Positions 55,898-64,000 of a stretch of DNA of 64,000 nucleotides are shown in pieces (positions within the stretch are counted from its first letter, which is position 1; the number at the start of each line of letters is the position of its first letter). The translations under genes were made by a program, and so were the position numbers. Origin of the DNA: Teichococcus oryzae (GTDB lineage Bacteria; Pseudomonadota; Alphaproteobacteria; Acetobacterales; Acetobacteraceae); NCBI RefSeq assembly GCF_008386565.1, contig NZ_VUKA01000006.1, positions 124,001 through 188,000 on the forward strand. The letters are read 5' to 3'. The notes beneath the pieces are model-generated. The model was given only the letters and a program-made list of their open reading frames with translations, was not told where the DNA came from and searched no databases.

Positions 55898-56001
55898 GCG
55901 ACGCCCCTGCCCCGCCCTGGCCGCTTCAGGACCGGCTTCCGGCCGCCGCGCCGGCGGGAATGGCGTCCGGCATCGCGTTGCCCGGGCGGGCGCCCGGATG
56001 A
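55894..56001 (+). CDS. Small coupled ORF (35 aa) between PdeM and PPP phosphatase genes
   Basis: A 35-codon frame starting ATG inside the pdeM stop (ATGA) and ending TGA inside the start of the next phosphatase gene (ATGA), so it bridges two genes by two 4-base overlaps. The peptide is Pro/Ala-rich (MSDAPAPPWPLQDRLPAAA...) with no domain that I recognise. It could be a real small protein, or simply a way to carry ribosomes to the next gene. Confidence 0.4.
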   Translation: MSDAPAPPWPLQDRLPAAAPAGMASGIALPGRAPG

Positions 56002-56735
56002 CGGGAGCCTCCGCCATTCTGTGGCTGCGGCTGCGCCAGGACTTCGCCGGGCTGCGCGTGGTGGGCGATGTGCATGGCGATGCCGCCGCCTTCGCCGCCG
56101 CCATCGCGGGGGCCGAGGAAAAGCGGCTTTTCGTGGTGCAGCTGGGCGACCTGACGGATCGCGGGCCGGACAACCCCGAAACGCTCCGCCTTGCTTTCCG
56201 CCTGCGGCAGCAGCGGCGCGGGTTGTTCATCCTGGGCAATCATGACCACAAGCTGCGCCGCGCCCTCACGGGCGCGCTGGTGCGGCCGGACCCGGAAGGG
56301 CTGGGCATCACCCTGGCGCAGCTCGATGCCGCGCCGGATGGCGCCGAGCTGAAGGCCCAGGCGATCGAGGAAATCTCCGCCGCGCCGGCCTGGCTGCGGC
56401 TGGGCTCCTGGGTTTTCGTGCATGGCGGCTTCCATCCGCGCATGCTGCGCGAACCCTCCCCGCCCGATGCCGGCGCGCACAAGCCCGACGGGCTCGTGCC
56501 GCGGGCCCTGTTCGGGCAGGTGACCAGCCGGATGCGCGACGATGGCTACCCCCAGCGCCTGCACAACTGGGTGCACCGCATCCCCTCCGGCATCACCGTC
56601 TATTGCGGCCATGAGATGCGCAGCCTGAACGGCCGGCCCTTTGTCGCCGTCTCTGCCGCCGGGGGCCGGGCGGTGTTCCTGGACACGGGCGCGGGCAAGG
56701 GCGGCCACCTGTCCTGGATCGACCTGCCGATCTGA
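55998..56735 (+). CDS. PPP-family metallophosphoesterase (protein phosphatase / ApaH-like)
   Basis: 245 residues with the three PPP signatures: GDVHGD (23-28), GDLTDRGPDN (50-59) and GNHDH (80-84), and a later VHGGFHPRM and YCGHEM, which complete the di-metal site. Relatives are protein Ser/Thr phosphatases and ApaH/PrpE-type dinucleoside-tetraphosphatases; sequence alone does not separate these. The ATG at 55998 overlaps the end of the small ORF. Some N-terminal homologues start at the same GASAILWLRL region. It is likely cotranscribed with the helicase and PdeM genes. Confidence 0.88.
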   Translation: MTGASAILWLRLRQDFAGLRVVGDVHGDAAAFAAAIAGAEEKRLFVVQLGDLTDRGPDNPETLRLAFRLRQQRRGLFILGNHDHKLRRALTGALVRPDPEGLGITLAQLDAAPDGAELKAQAIEEISAAPAWLRLGSWVFVHGGFHPRMLREPSPPDAGAHKPDGLVPRALFGQVTSRMRDDGYPQRLHNWVHRIPSGITVYCGHEMRSLNGRPFVAVSAAGGRAVFLDTGAGKGGHLSWIDLPI

Positions 56736-56818
56736 CGGACGGGTCAAGGCGCCCCGAAGGGCAACCCCGTCCCCGCGCATGCCGTTCCCCTTCAGAACAG
56801 CACGACCAGGGAGGGCCC

Positions 56819-57259
56819 ATGACCCACATCATCACCGGCGTGTTCAGGACGCGCGCCACCGCCGAGGCGGTTGTGGCGCATCTGGCCAGCCATGACGGCT
56901 TGTCGCGCGACCAGATGCGCATGAGCGCCATGGACCCGGCGGCCGAGGCCGCGCATCGCGGCATCTGGTCTTCCGTGAAGAACCAGCTCCTGCCGGATGC
57001 GGATGGCGCCGTGCAGGCGGCCGCCCTGCGCCGCGGCGGCATCCTGCTGTCAGCGCGGGTGGAGGAGGCCTTGGTGGACCATACGCTGGACGTGTTCAGG
57101 CGGAACGGCGCCATGGACATCGGCGCCGCGCCCACCGAGGCGGCGCCGACGGAGGCGCCGCCACCTGGTGCCGCCGCCGCCATGAGCAACAGCGACCTGC
57201 CCGCCGTCCAGTCGGCGGCCCTGCCGCATCCCCGCCCCGGGCAGGACGGGCCGGGCTGA
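56819..57259 (+). CDS. Small hypothetical protein with a YflT-like N-terminal fold
   Basis: 146 residues. The first 80 or so (THIITGVFRTRATAEAVVAHL ... LRRGGILLSARVEEALVDHTLDVFRRNGAMDI) follow a pattern of stress-related YflT/general-stress-17M-like proteins: a strand with paired helices, then GxLLxVxV and a closing helix with AMDI. The last 60 residues are low-complexity Ala/Pro/Thr (APTEAAPTEAPPPGAAAA) and probably disordered. It begins 83 bases after the PPP gene and has GGAGGG before its ATG. The function is unknown, and the fold assignment is by eye. Confidence 0.7.
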   Translation: MTHIITGVFRTRATAEAVVAHLASHDGLSRDQMRMSAMDPAAEAAHRGIWSSVKNQLLPDADGAVQAAALRRGGILLSARVEEALVDHTLDVFRRNGAMDIGAAPTEAAPTEAPPPGAAAAMSNSDLPAVQSAALPHPRPGQDGPG

Positions 57260-57369
57260 CCCTGACAACCCGGATCGGGGGCATGGCGGCACGGAATGGA
57301 CCGGGCTAGTTTGCCGCAGATCGCGCCCGGCGGCGAACCGGGCGGCTACCGCCGAGAAGGAGCAGCGTC

Positions 57370-58581
57370 ATGCCACCGGTCACCAATATCGAGGATCTGC
57401 GCCTTCGCGCCCGCCGCCGCATTCCGCGCGCCATCTTCGATTACGCCGATCGCGGCTCCTATGACGAGGCAACCTACCGCGCCAACCGCGAGGACCTCGC
57501 CGCGCTGAAGCTGCGGCAGCGGGTGATGATCGACGTGTCCGGGCGCTCCACCGCCTCCACCATGCTGGATGAGCCGGTGAGCATGCCGGTGGCCATCGCG
57601 CCCACCGGGCTGACCGGCCTGTTCCATGCCGATGGCGAGATCCATGGCTGCCGCGCCGCGCATGCCTTCGGCATCCCCTTCACCTTGTCCACCATGTCGA
57701 TCTGCTCGATCGAGGACGTGGCCGGCGCGGTGGACAAGCCGTTCTGGTTCCAGCTCTACGTGATGCGCGACCGCGGCTTTTCCCGCTCCCTGGTGGAGCG
57801 GGCGATCGCGGCGAAATGCTCGGCGCTGGTGCTGACGCTCGACCTGCAGATCCAGGGGCAGCGCCACAACGACATCAAGAACGGCCTGGCCGTGCCGCCG
57901 AAGCTGACGGTGAAGAACGCGCTCGACATCGCGACCAAGCCGCGCTGGGCGCTGGAAGTGCTGCGCGGCAAGCGCAAGACCTTCGGCAACCTGACCGAGG
58001 CGCCGGGCGCCCGGGAGGGGCTGAGCACCCTGTCGCACTGGATTGCCGGCCAGTTCGATCCGTCCCTGTCCTGGAAGGACGTGGAATGGATCCGCTCCAT
58101 CTGGCCCGGCAAGCTGATCCTGAAGGGCGTGCTGGATGTGGAGGATGCGCGCATCGCCGCCGGCCTCGGCGCCTCCGCGCTGGTGGTGTCGAACCATGGC
58201 GGGCGGCAGCTCGACGGCGCGCCTTCCTCCATCTCGATGCTGCCCGGCATCGCCGATGCGGTGGGCGACCGGATCGAGGTGCTGTTCGATGGCGGCGTCC
58301 GCTCGGGACAGGATGTGGTGAAGGCGCTGGCGCTGGGGGCTAAGGGCTGCATGATCGGCAAGGCCTGGCTGTACGGCCTGGCCGCCGGCGGCGGAGCCGG
58401 CGTGACCCAGGCGTTGGAGATCATCCGCAAGGAAATGGATGTCACCATGGCGCTGACCGGCACCAGGAACATCGCGGAGCTGACGCCCGAGATCATCCAT
58501 GGCCCGCGCCATGGCGAGGAAGTGGCCCGGCCGACCGAATCCATGCGGCAATCGCTGGATGCGCAGAGCATGGCGGTGTGA
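57370..58581 (+). CDS. FMN-dependent alpha-hydroxyacid dehydrogenase (L-lactate dehydrogenase type)
   Basis: A 403-residue member of the glycolate oxidase / L-lactate dehydrogenase / mandelate dehydrogenase family. The active-site segment VVSNHGGRQLDGAP contains catalytic His276 and substrate-binding Arg279; FMN phosphate is held by DGGVRSGQDVVKALALGA (308-325). The start PPVTNIEDLRLRARRRIPRAIFDYADRGSYDE (split as NIEDLRLRARRRIP and IFDYADRGS) is standard. Length and the MRQSLDAQ tail resemble LldD. Whether it oxidises lactate or another 2-hydroxyacid cannot be settled from sequence. AAGGAG lies upstream of the ATG. It is convergent with the DUF6134 gene. Confidence 0.92.
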   Translation: MPPVTNIEDLRLRARRRIPRAIFDYADRGSYDEATYRANREDLAALKLRQRVMIDVSGRSTASTMLDEPVSMPVAIAPTGLTGLFHADGEIHGCRAAHAFGIPFTLSTMSICSIEDVAGAVDKPFWFQLYVMRDRGFSRSLVERAIAAKCSALVLTLDLQIQGQRHNDIKNGLAVPPKLTVKNALDIATKPRWALEVLRGKRKTFGNLTEAPGAREGLSTLSHWIAGQFDPSLSWKDVEWIRSIWPGKLILKGVLDVEDARIAAGLGASALVVSNHGGRQLDGAPSSISMLPGIADAVGDRIEVLFDGGVRSGQDVVKALALGAKGCMIGKAWLYGLAAGGGAGVTQALEIIRKEMDVTMALTGTRNIAELTPEIIHGPRHGEEVARPTESMRQSLDAQSMAV

Positions 58582-58590
58582 CCGGCCGAA

Positions 58591-58614
58591 CCGCCCGGCA
58601 ATGCCCACGGGCGG
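58591..58614. terminator. Hairpin between convergent lldD-like and DUF6134 genes
   Basis: Perfect 7-bp stem CCGCCCG / CGGGCGG around a ten-base loop, ten bases after the lldD-like stop and before the convergent DUF6134 stop at 58676. No U tract is visible. Confidence 0.45.
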
Positions 58615-58675
58615 GAGCGGGCTTGCCTTCGCGGTAGCCATCGCCGGTGGGGCTGGGGCAGCGCGCGCGCCGACG

Positions 58676-59263
58676 TCAGGCCGCTTCGTAGCGCACGGCC
58701 GAGCCGTCCTCGCCCCGCATCGAGAAGCCGACCCAGGTGCCGGCGGCATCATACAGGGCCACCATGCCGCGCGGCTTCCATTGCCAGCGGGTCAGGGCGC
58801 CCTCGCGGTCGCGCTGCGCGGGTTCGCTCAGCGCCTCGCCGGTGGCGGTGTCGAACAAGGGGCGTGCCAGATGCCTCGGCTCCCACCAGGAAAGCGGCGC
58901 CACCGCCGCCGGAAGGGCCACGGGCCCGGCCGGCCCCGCCCCGCGCAGGCCCTCGGCGGTCGCCGCCATCTCCAGGCGGCTTTCCTGGCCGTCCCGCAGG
59001 GTGCGCGCGGCAAAGCCGACCAGACGGTCCCCCTGCCACCGCTCGGCATATTCGTGATGCATCCGGAACACAGTGAAGGACAGCAGCTTCACTTCCAGCG
59101 CCACGACGCTGCGCACCACCCCGCCCGGCTCCGCCCGCACCGTATGGGTGCCGATGCCGCGGCCCTCGCGCATCACGCGGAAGCGGTAGCCACCTTCCGG
59201 CAGCGCCAGGGCCGGTGCGGCGGGCAGCAGCGCGAGGGCGCCAAGCAGCGTCCGCCGCCGCAT
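58676..59263 (-). CDS. DUF6134 family secreted protein
   Basis: A 195-residue exported protein. The N-terminus MRRRTLLGALALLPAAPALA has a twin-Arg-like start and a cut site after APALA. The remaining part contains strand-rich sequence (GYRFRVMREGRGIGTHTVRAE, HEYAERWQGDRLVGFAARTL) followed by SWWEPRHLARPLFDTATGE, a pattern I recall for DUF6134. Homologues often have a role in fatty-acid-like or envelope-associated contexts, but no function is established. It is convergent with the lldD-like gene and its start faces the SixA gene with a 230-base gap. Confidence 0.72.
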   Translation of the reverse strand: MRRRTLLGALALLPAAPALALPEGGYRFRVMREGRGIGTHTVRAEPGGVVRSVVALEVKLLSFTVFRMHHEYAERWQGDRLVGFAARTLRDGQESRLEMAATAEGLRGAGPAGPVALPAAVAPLSWWEPRHLARPLFDTATGEALSEPAQRDREGALTRWQWKPRGMVALYDAAGTWVGFSMRGEDGSAVRYEAA

Positions 59264-59493
59264 CAGCCCTTCACCCGCGGCGCGGAAAACCGGCCATCCC
59301 CCGCCCTTTCAGCCCGGGGCGGGGCCGTCATCCCGGCCTTCCGTGGCATCAACATGCTTTCCGCCATGACCGAGCCTCCTGTTCAAGCGCCGCAAAGATA
59401 GTCCTGGAGCGGAGAAGCGGAAGGTGGCGCGCAGCAGCCGCCATGTCTCCGCTGCCCCGCGACAGCCGCCGTCCGGCGTGCCACACTGTCCGC

Positions 59494-60027
59494 ATGCGGC
59501 AATTGCTCCTGCTGCGGCACGCCAAGTCGTCCTGGGATGATCCCGGCCTGCCGGACCACGCCCGCCCGTTGAACGCGCGCGGCAAACGCGCGGCCATCGC
59601 CATGGCCGGCGTGATGCACCGGCTCGGGCTGGCGCCCGACATTGTGCTGGTTTCCTCTGCCCGCCGCACCCTGCAAACGTTGGAGGCGCTCGCGCCGCTG
59701 CCCGACAGCCCGATGGTCGAGCCGATGGACGATCTTTATCTCGCGCCCTGGCAAAGGCTGCTGGATACGCTGCATGGCGCGCCGGAAACCGCCCGCTCCC
59801 TGCTGCTGATCGCCCATAATCCGGGGCTTCACGACCTGGCGCTCGCCCTGGCCGGGCCGGCGGGCATGGCCGGCAAGGCGCCGGGGACCCAGCGCCTGGC
59901 CGGCGGCTATCCCACCGGCGCCCTGGCCGAGTTCGCGATCGCATCCTCCTGGCGCCGGCTGGAGCCGGGCGGCGGCCGGCTGGTGCGCTTCGTGGCGCCG
60001 AACGACCTTCCCGAGATGGCCAACTGA
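59494..60027 (+). CDS. SixA-type histidine phosphatase
   Basis: A small phosphoglycerate-mutase-fold phosphatase, 177 residues, starting MRQLLLLRHAKSSWDDPGL. The catalytic RHG-type motif is LLLRHAKSSW with His9, and the second site is LLLIAHNPGLHDLALAL. Members dephosphorylate phospho-His on phosphotransferase proteins or act on unknown phosphoesters. The ATG at 59494 is preferred over longer in-frame starts in the intergenic region. It ends seven bases before the CHAD gene, so the two genes are probably cotranscribed. Confidence 0.9.
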   Translation: MRQLLLLRHAKSSWDDPGLPDHARPLNARGKRAAIAMAGVMHRLGLAPDIVLVSSARRTLQTLEALAPLPDSPMVEPMDDLYLAPWQRLLDTLHGAPETARSLLLIAHNPGLHDLALALAGPAGMAGKAPGTQRLAGGYPTGALAEFAIASSWRRLEPGGGRLVRFVAPNDLPEMAN

Positions 60028-60034
60028 GGCGGCG

Positions 60035-61540
60035 ATGGAGCTGCTGCACCCCGATCCTCCCGCCGCCGAGGCATCGCTGGTTCTGGAGCTGAGCCTGCCG
60101 ATGCTCGGCGCCTCCATGCTCTGGCGCCACCCGGCACTGGCCGGCCGCAGAAGGCCGCGTCCCGTTGCCGAAAGCTGGGTATGGCTGGACACGGCCGGCC
60201 GCCGCCTGGCGGGCCGCAACCTGGCGCTGCGGGACCCGGCCCGGGGCCCCAGGCGGCTTTGCGTTCTGATGCCGCCCGATGGCTTCAGGCTGCCCGGGAT
60301 GCCGGCCGCCCCGGACACGGTGTTTCCCCCGGGGAACGAGCCGGAGGGCCTGGAGGACACGCCGCTGGAAACCCTGGCGCGCTGGTCGGGGCGGCTGCAA
60401 TCGGCGCCCGCGGACGAGGCAGGAGTGGCCTTGCAGCTTCGCTGCGGCCGCATCGAAGCCGGCGCCTCGGGGGCGGAGCTGGCGCGGCTCACGCTTACCG
60501 GCCCGCCGGCGGCGGTTCTGGCCCTCGGCACCGCACTGGCCGAGGCGGTGCCGCTGCTGCCGGTGACGGCCAGCCTGGACGAGGCGGCCCGGGCCCTGGC
60601 GGCCGGGGTTCCGGCGCGCCCGATCCGGCGCGGCGCCCCCGATCTCGGCGGCGCGAACACGCCGGACGATGCGCTGTCGCTCGCCATCGCCCATCTGACG
60701 GAGGTGCTGCTCGCCCAGGCGCCTCTGGCCCAGGCCGGGAGCGGGCCAGAAGGCGTGCATCAGTTGCGGGTCGCCGCGCGCCGGCTGCGTTCCTGCCTGA
60801 AGCTGTTCCGAAAGTCGCATCACGGGCCGGAACTCCAGGCGCTGGAAAATGAGCTGCGCACCCTGGCGGGCGGCCTGACCGATGCGCGGGAATGGGATGT
60901 CTTCCTGGGCGGGCTGGGGGCCGACCTTTCGGCGGCGGTCGGCAAGGAGCGCCGCTGGCTGCGGCTGCTCCGCGCCGCCGGGCGACGGCGCCAGGAGGCA
61001 TACGACTCGCTGGCAGCGATGCTGGAGGGTCCCGGGTTCCGTTGCCTGGTGTGGCGGGCCCTTCGTCTGGCCGCGTTGCGGGACTGGGAAGCGGCACCGG
61101 AGGCACGCAACGCCCCGCTGCGCCCCTGGGCGGCCCAAAAGCTCCAGAAGCGCCGCCGCCGGCTGAAGAAGGATGCGCGCAGCATCGAGGATGCCTCGGA
61201 CGCCGCACTCCATGAATTGCGTCTGGAAGCCAAGAAGCTGCGCTATGCTTCGGAACTGTTCGCGCCGCTCTGGCCCGGGCGGACGGCGAAGCGCTTCCTC
61301 AAGCGGCTTTCCGCCTTGCAGGAGGCTCTTGGCCTGTCCAACGACGCGGTGGTGGCACGGGAGCGCGTGGCGTCGCTGGCCGGCCCTGGCGGAGCGCCTA
61401 CCTGGGCGATCGGGCTGGCCGAGGGTTGGGCCCTCGCGGCGGCGCAGGACATGCGGCCACGCGCGCTGAAGACCTGGCGCCGCTTCGCCAGGCGCGACCC
61501 TTTCTGGGCCGGGGACCTGCCCTCAAAGGACGCGCCCTGA
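60035..61540 (+). CDS. CHAD domain-containing protein, CYTH-like N-terminus
   Basis: 501 residues. The C-terminal part (about 230-460) is a CHAD domain, a helical bundle that binds inorganic polyphosphate: GVHQLRVAARRLRSCLKLF and LHELRLEAKKLRYASELF carry the conserved His/Arg/Lys pattern. The N-terminal 200 residues resemble a degenerate CYTH-like module (VWLDTAGRRLAGRNLALR, ALQLRCGRIEAGA), in which the catalytic ExExK pattern is not evident. It may tie a polyphosphate-binding domain to an inactive triphosphate tunnel. It lies just after the SixA gene, an arrangement seen in other proteobacteria. Confidence 0.85.
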   Translation: MELLHPDPPAAEASLVLELSLPMLGASMLWRHPALAGRRRPRPVAESWVWLDTAGRRLAGRNLALRDPARGPRRLCVLMPPDGFRLPGMPAAPDTVFPPGNEPEGLEDTPLETLARWSGRLQSAPADEAGVALQLRCGRIEAGASGAELARLTLTGPPAAVLALGTALAEAVPLLPVTASLDEAARALAAGVPARPIRRGAPDLGGANTPDDALSLAIAHLTEVLLAQAPLAQAGSGPEGVHQLRVAARRLRSCLKLFRKSHHGPELQALENELRTLAGGLTDAREWDVFLGGLGADLSAAVGKERRWLRLLRAAGRRRQEAYDSLAAMLEGPGFRCLVWRALRLAALRDWEAAPEARNAPLRPWAAQKLQKRRRRLKKDARSIEDASDAALHELRLEAKKLRYASELFAPLWPGRTAKRFLKRLSALQEALGLSNDAVVARERVASLAGPGGAPTWAIGLAEGWALAAAQDMRPRALKTWRRFARRDPFWAGDLPSKDAP

Positions 61541-61606
61541 AACCTGGGGTCACAGAACCGGTCCGGACTTGAAACCGGAGCATGCATTGCTTTAACGCTG
61601 CACAAC

Positions 61607-62173
61607 GTGGCTTATCGTCGTCGGATCTTCCGTTCGTCCTTTTCACGCCGTCCTTCCCGGCATTGGCGCGGTGCGGCGCTGGGCATGGCCGGCGTGCTGG
61701 TGGCGCTTGCCCTGGGCGGCCTTGGCCTGCCGGCGGCGTTGTTGGGTTCCGCCCCGCGCGACCAGGAATGGAGCGCCGCCGCCCCGTTGGTGCGAGTCGT
61801 GGATGGCGACACCCTGCGACTGGGCGAGCGTACGGTCCGGCTGGCGGGGGTCCGGTCGCCGGAACGTGGCCAGACCTGCAGCACGGCGAACGGGGCCGGG
61901 TTCGATTGTGGCGCGGCGGCGGCGGAAGCGCTGTCCCACCTGGTGCAAGGCCGCGACCTGACCTGTCGCGTCACCGGACGGGATCATTTTGGCCGCGCCC
62001 TGGCGTTTTGCCGCACCGGGGACATGGAAGCGAATGCGGCGCTGGTGGCGGCCGGCTGGGCCCTTGCGGGAACAACGGCGCTGCAGCCGGCTGAGAACTC
62101 CGCCCGCGGCGCCGGCCTGGGCCTGTGGTCGCATCCGCCCGGCGCCCCAGCGGAGTGGCGGGCCAGCCGCTAG
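61607..62173 (+). CDS. Thermonuclease (SNase)-like secreted protein
   Basis: 188 residues starting at GTG (VAYRRRIFRSSFSRRPSRHW); a basic N-terminus and a hydrophobic segment (LGMAGVLVALALGGLGLPAALL) make a signal peptide or anchor. The SNase-like OB-fold domain then begins at VRVVDGDTLRLGERTVRLAGVRSPERGQ (split as VRVVDGDTLRLGERTVRLAG and RSPERGQTC), and RDHFGRALAFCRTGD follows. One catalytic Arg (RLAGVRSPE) and the Asp (VVDGDT) are visible; the second active-site Arg is less certain. Two Cys pairs may form disulfides. It begins 66 bases after the CHAD gene. Confidence 0.85.
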   Translation: MAYRRRIFRSSFSRRPSRHWRGAALGMAGVLVALALGGLGLPAALLGSAPRDQEWSAAAPLVRVVDGDTLRLGERTVRLAGVRSPERGQTCSTANGAGFDCGAAAAEALSHLVQGRDLTCRVTGRDHFGRALAFCRTGDMEANAALVAAGWALAGTTALQPAENSARGAGLGLWSHPPGAPAEWRASR

Positions 62174-62338
62174 GCGGCGCCGGCCATCCCACCGCGCGCA
62201 TGGCGGCCTTGCCCCGATCAGCGGCACCATGTCGCACCCTGGCGGATGGACAATCCGGGGAAGCGCCTTAATCTTGCGCTGCATCATTGACGGCGCCCGC
62301 CTCCGGTGGCGCCGCCCCCTGTTCAAGAGGAAGACGCC

Positions 62339-63646
62339 ATGAGCAGCACGGCCAAAGGGTCCGTCACCATCCAGCTCGACGGCAGCAACAAGTCCGCGAC
62401 CGTGCCGCTGCTTGGCGGCACCATCGGTCCGGACGTGTTCGACATCCGCAAGGTCTACAACGAGTTGGGGGTCTTCACTTTCGATCCAGGCTATGGCGGG
62501 ACCGCCGCATGTGAAAGCGCCATCACCTATATCGATGGCGATGAAGGCGTGCTGCTCTATCGTGGCTACCCCATCGAGCAGCTGGCGGAGAAGTCGAACT
62601 TCCTGGAAGTGTCCTATCTGCTGCTGAACGGCGAATTGCCGACCAAGCAGCAGCTGAAGGATTTCGACCGCGGCGTGACCATGCACACCATGGTGCATGA
62701 GCAGCTGCGGCGCTTCTTCGACGGTTTCCGCCGCGACGCCCATCCGATGGCGATACTGTGCGGCGTGGTGGGTGCGCTGTCCGCCTTCTACCATGACAGC
62801 CTGGACATCAACGATCCGGCGCAGCGCGACATCAGCGCCTTCCGCCTGATCGCCAAGGTGCCGACCATCGCGGCCTGGGCCTACAAGTATTCCATCGGCC
62901 AGCCCTTCATGTACCCGCGGAACGACCTCAGCTACGCCGAGAACTTCCTGTACATGCTGAACGCCGTGCCGGCCGAGGAATGGAAGCCCAACCCCATCCT
63001 TTCCCGCGCCATGGACCGCATCCTGGTCCTGCACGCCGACCATGAGCAGAACGCCTCCACCTCCACGGTGCGGCTGGCGGGCTCCACCGGCGCCAACCCC
63101 TTCGCCTGCGTCGCCGCCGGCATCGCCGCGCTCTGGGGCCCCGCCCATGGCGGCGCGAACGAGGCGGTGCTGAAGATGCTGGCCGAGATCGGCAGCGTCG
63201 AGAACATCCCCTCCTTCATCGAGAAGGTGAAGGACAAGAACTCCGGCGTGAAGCTCATGGGCTTCGGGCACCGCGTGTACAAGAACTTCGACCCGCGCGC
63301 GAAGATCATGCAGGCGACCTGCCACGAGGTGCTGAACGAGCTCGGCATCAAGGACGAGCCGCTGCTGGACCTCGCCATGGCGCTGGAGAAGATCGCGCTG
63401 GAGGACGATTACTTCGTTTCCCGCAAGCTCTACCCGAATGTCGATTTCTATTCCGGCATCATCCTGAAGGCGATGGGCATCCCGACCCACATGTTCACGG
63501 TGCTGTTCGCCGTGGCGCGCACCGTGGGCTGGGTGAGCCAGTGGAAGGAGATGATCGAGGACCCGGCGCAGCGCATCGGCCGCCCGCGCCAGATCTACAC
63601 CGGCGCCGCCCAGCGCGACGTTTCCTCGATCGAGAACCGTGGCTGA
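62339..63646 (+). CDS. gltA: Citrate synthase
   Basis: Condenses acetyl-CoA with oxaloacetate at the entry of the TCA cycle; 435 residues, type II hexameric Gram-negative form. Characteristic motifs: [21 protein letters not shown] (about 75-95, split as [15 protein letters not shown]), [31 protein letters not shown] with the oxaloacetate-binding His, and [14 protein letters not shown] with the catalytic Asp. The ATG at 62339 gives [31 protein letters not shown] supplies a strong SD. The monocistronic unit ends in a strong terminator. Confidence 0.98.
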   Translation: MSSTAKGSVTIQLDGSNKSATVPLLGGTIGPDVFDIRKVYNELGVFTFDPGYGGTAACESAITYIDGDEGVLLYRGYPIEQLAEKSNFLEVSYLLLNGELPTKQQLKDFDRGVTMHTMVHEQLRRFFDGFRRDAHPMAILCGVVGALSAFYHDSLDINDPAQRDISAFRLIAKVPTIAAWAYKYSIGQPFMYPRNDLSYAENFLYMLNAVPAEEWKPNPILSRAMDRILVLHADHEQNASTSTVRLAGSTGANPFACVAAGIAALWGPAHGGANEAVLKMLAEIGSVENIPSFIEKVKDKNSGVKLMGFGHRVYKNFDPRAKIMQATCHEVLNELGIKDEPLLDLAMALEKIALEDDYFVSRKLYPNVDFYSGIILKAMGIPTHMFTVLFAVARTVGWVSQWKEMIEDPAQRIGRPRQIYTGAAQRDVSSIENRG

Positions 63647-63692
63647 ACATTGAGGGCCTGTTGGGGCGTGCCCCGCCAGGCCCGTTCCGCGG

Positions 63693-63725
63693 CCCGCCAT
63701 GCTCCGCATGGCGGGTCTTTTTTTA
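63693..63725 (+). terminator. Intrinsic terminator of gltA
   Basis: Perfect 10-bp stem CCCGCCATGC / GCATGGCGGG with loop TCC, then TCTTTTTTTATT. It lies 46 bases after the gltA stop; a smaller GGGGC/GCCCC hairpin precedes it. Confidence 0.95.
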
Positions 63726-64000
63726 TTCCAAATAAAAGCTCAGACCAGACAATAAGAAATCTTTTCAAGACTTTGTCCTTCTTGAAGTAATCTCCCCTTC
63801 CTGTAAGTAAATTCATGCATACTGGCGTCTGCACAGACCCGAAATCATGGCATTTATCGGGGGCATCTCAATTTATTTACGGTTTTCACTTGATCACGAA
63901 TTCGAGATGCTCTTTGTTGTTTTCGGTTCTGCAATGTGTGGACGGAAGCCGCTTTGATGCGCGACATCGGTCATAATCAACTTCCTCATCGTTCGCTCGA
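63726..64000. other. AT-rich terminal stretch, no confident gene
   Basis: 275 bases after the gltA terminator with distinctly lower G+C (about 40% by eye) than the rest of the window. An open minus-strand frame enters from the window edge and ends at 63894-63896; its last 31 codons read MRKLIMTDVAHQSGF..., with VAHQSGF recalling the second recognition helix of AraC-type regulators, but what follows does not continue that fold. It could be a truncated gene, a gene end, or chance. Confidence 0.35.

Noticed and set aside
63595-63834. 79-codon minus-strand frame across the end of gltA and its terminator
   Set aside because: It reads through the gltA terminator hairpin and overlaps the gltA 3' end; composition differs between its halves and no motif is seen.

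Overview
The window is high-GC chromosomal DNA (about 70% G+C by eye) from an alphaproteobacterium, most likely an Acetobacteraceae member of the Roseomonas type. That placement rests on three things: the syntenic block dnaE / lolD-lolC / proS / DUF1467 / rnj / birA / nuoN-A, the block tig-clpP-clpX-lon-HU, and a complete 14-gene complex I operon with separate nuoC and nuoD. It is an inference from gene order and protein style; there is no rRNA here. No CRISPR array, insertion sequence, prophage or rRNA was seen.

Layout. 1-13.6 kb is mostly minus strand and informational: tsf (cut by the window edge), rpsB, dnaE, lolDC, proS, a DUF1467 protein, RNase J and biotin ligase. Two plus-strand genes, a HupE/UreJ protein and an acyltransferase-3, sit inside this block, each next to a perfect hairpin. 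13.6-27.9 kb is the nuoABCDEFGHIJKLMN operon, transcribed leftward with many 4-8 bp stop/start overlaps. 28.2-35.7 kb holds tRNA-Asp, tRNA-Val, HU, Lon, ClpX, ClpP, trigger factor and tRNA-Leu, the protein quality-control block. 35.9-45.4 kb is mixed metabolism: a PLP aminotransferase, a divergent GH15-like protein, an AceE-like thiamine-diphosphate enzyme, an EAL phosphodiesterase, malonyl-CoA decarboxylase and NAD(P)HX repair enzyme. 45.6-51.2 kb is a plus-strand cluster of TRAP transporter genes (dctPQM) followed by a PcaD-PcaC fusion and PcaB, which looks like uptake and ring-cleavage product catabolism. 51.5-56.7 kb holds a tandem pair of paralogous lipoproteins, then the ligase-associated DNA-repair helicase and PdeM phosphoesterase, a 35-codon coupled small ORF and a PPP-type phosphatase. 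56.8-63.6 kb carries a small stress-like protein, an FMN alpha-hydroxyacid dehydrogenase, a DUF6134 protein, SixA plus CHAD, a nuclease and citrate synthase. The last 275 bases are AT-rich and hold no convincing gene.

The strongest oddity is the trigger factor: 593 residues instead of the usual 430-450, because a block of about 150 residues with a beta-sandwich or carbohydrate-binding-module look is inserted inside its FKBP-type domain, in frame and with intact flanks. Other points of note are a GH15 homologue that lacks its usual catalytic motifs, an orphan homodimeric-type E1, the tandem lipoprotein pair, the PdeM/small ORF/PPP overlap chain, and an intra-operon hairpin between nuoI and nuoJ.
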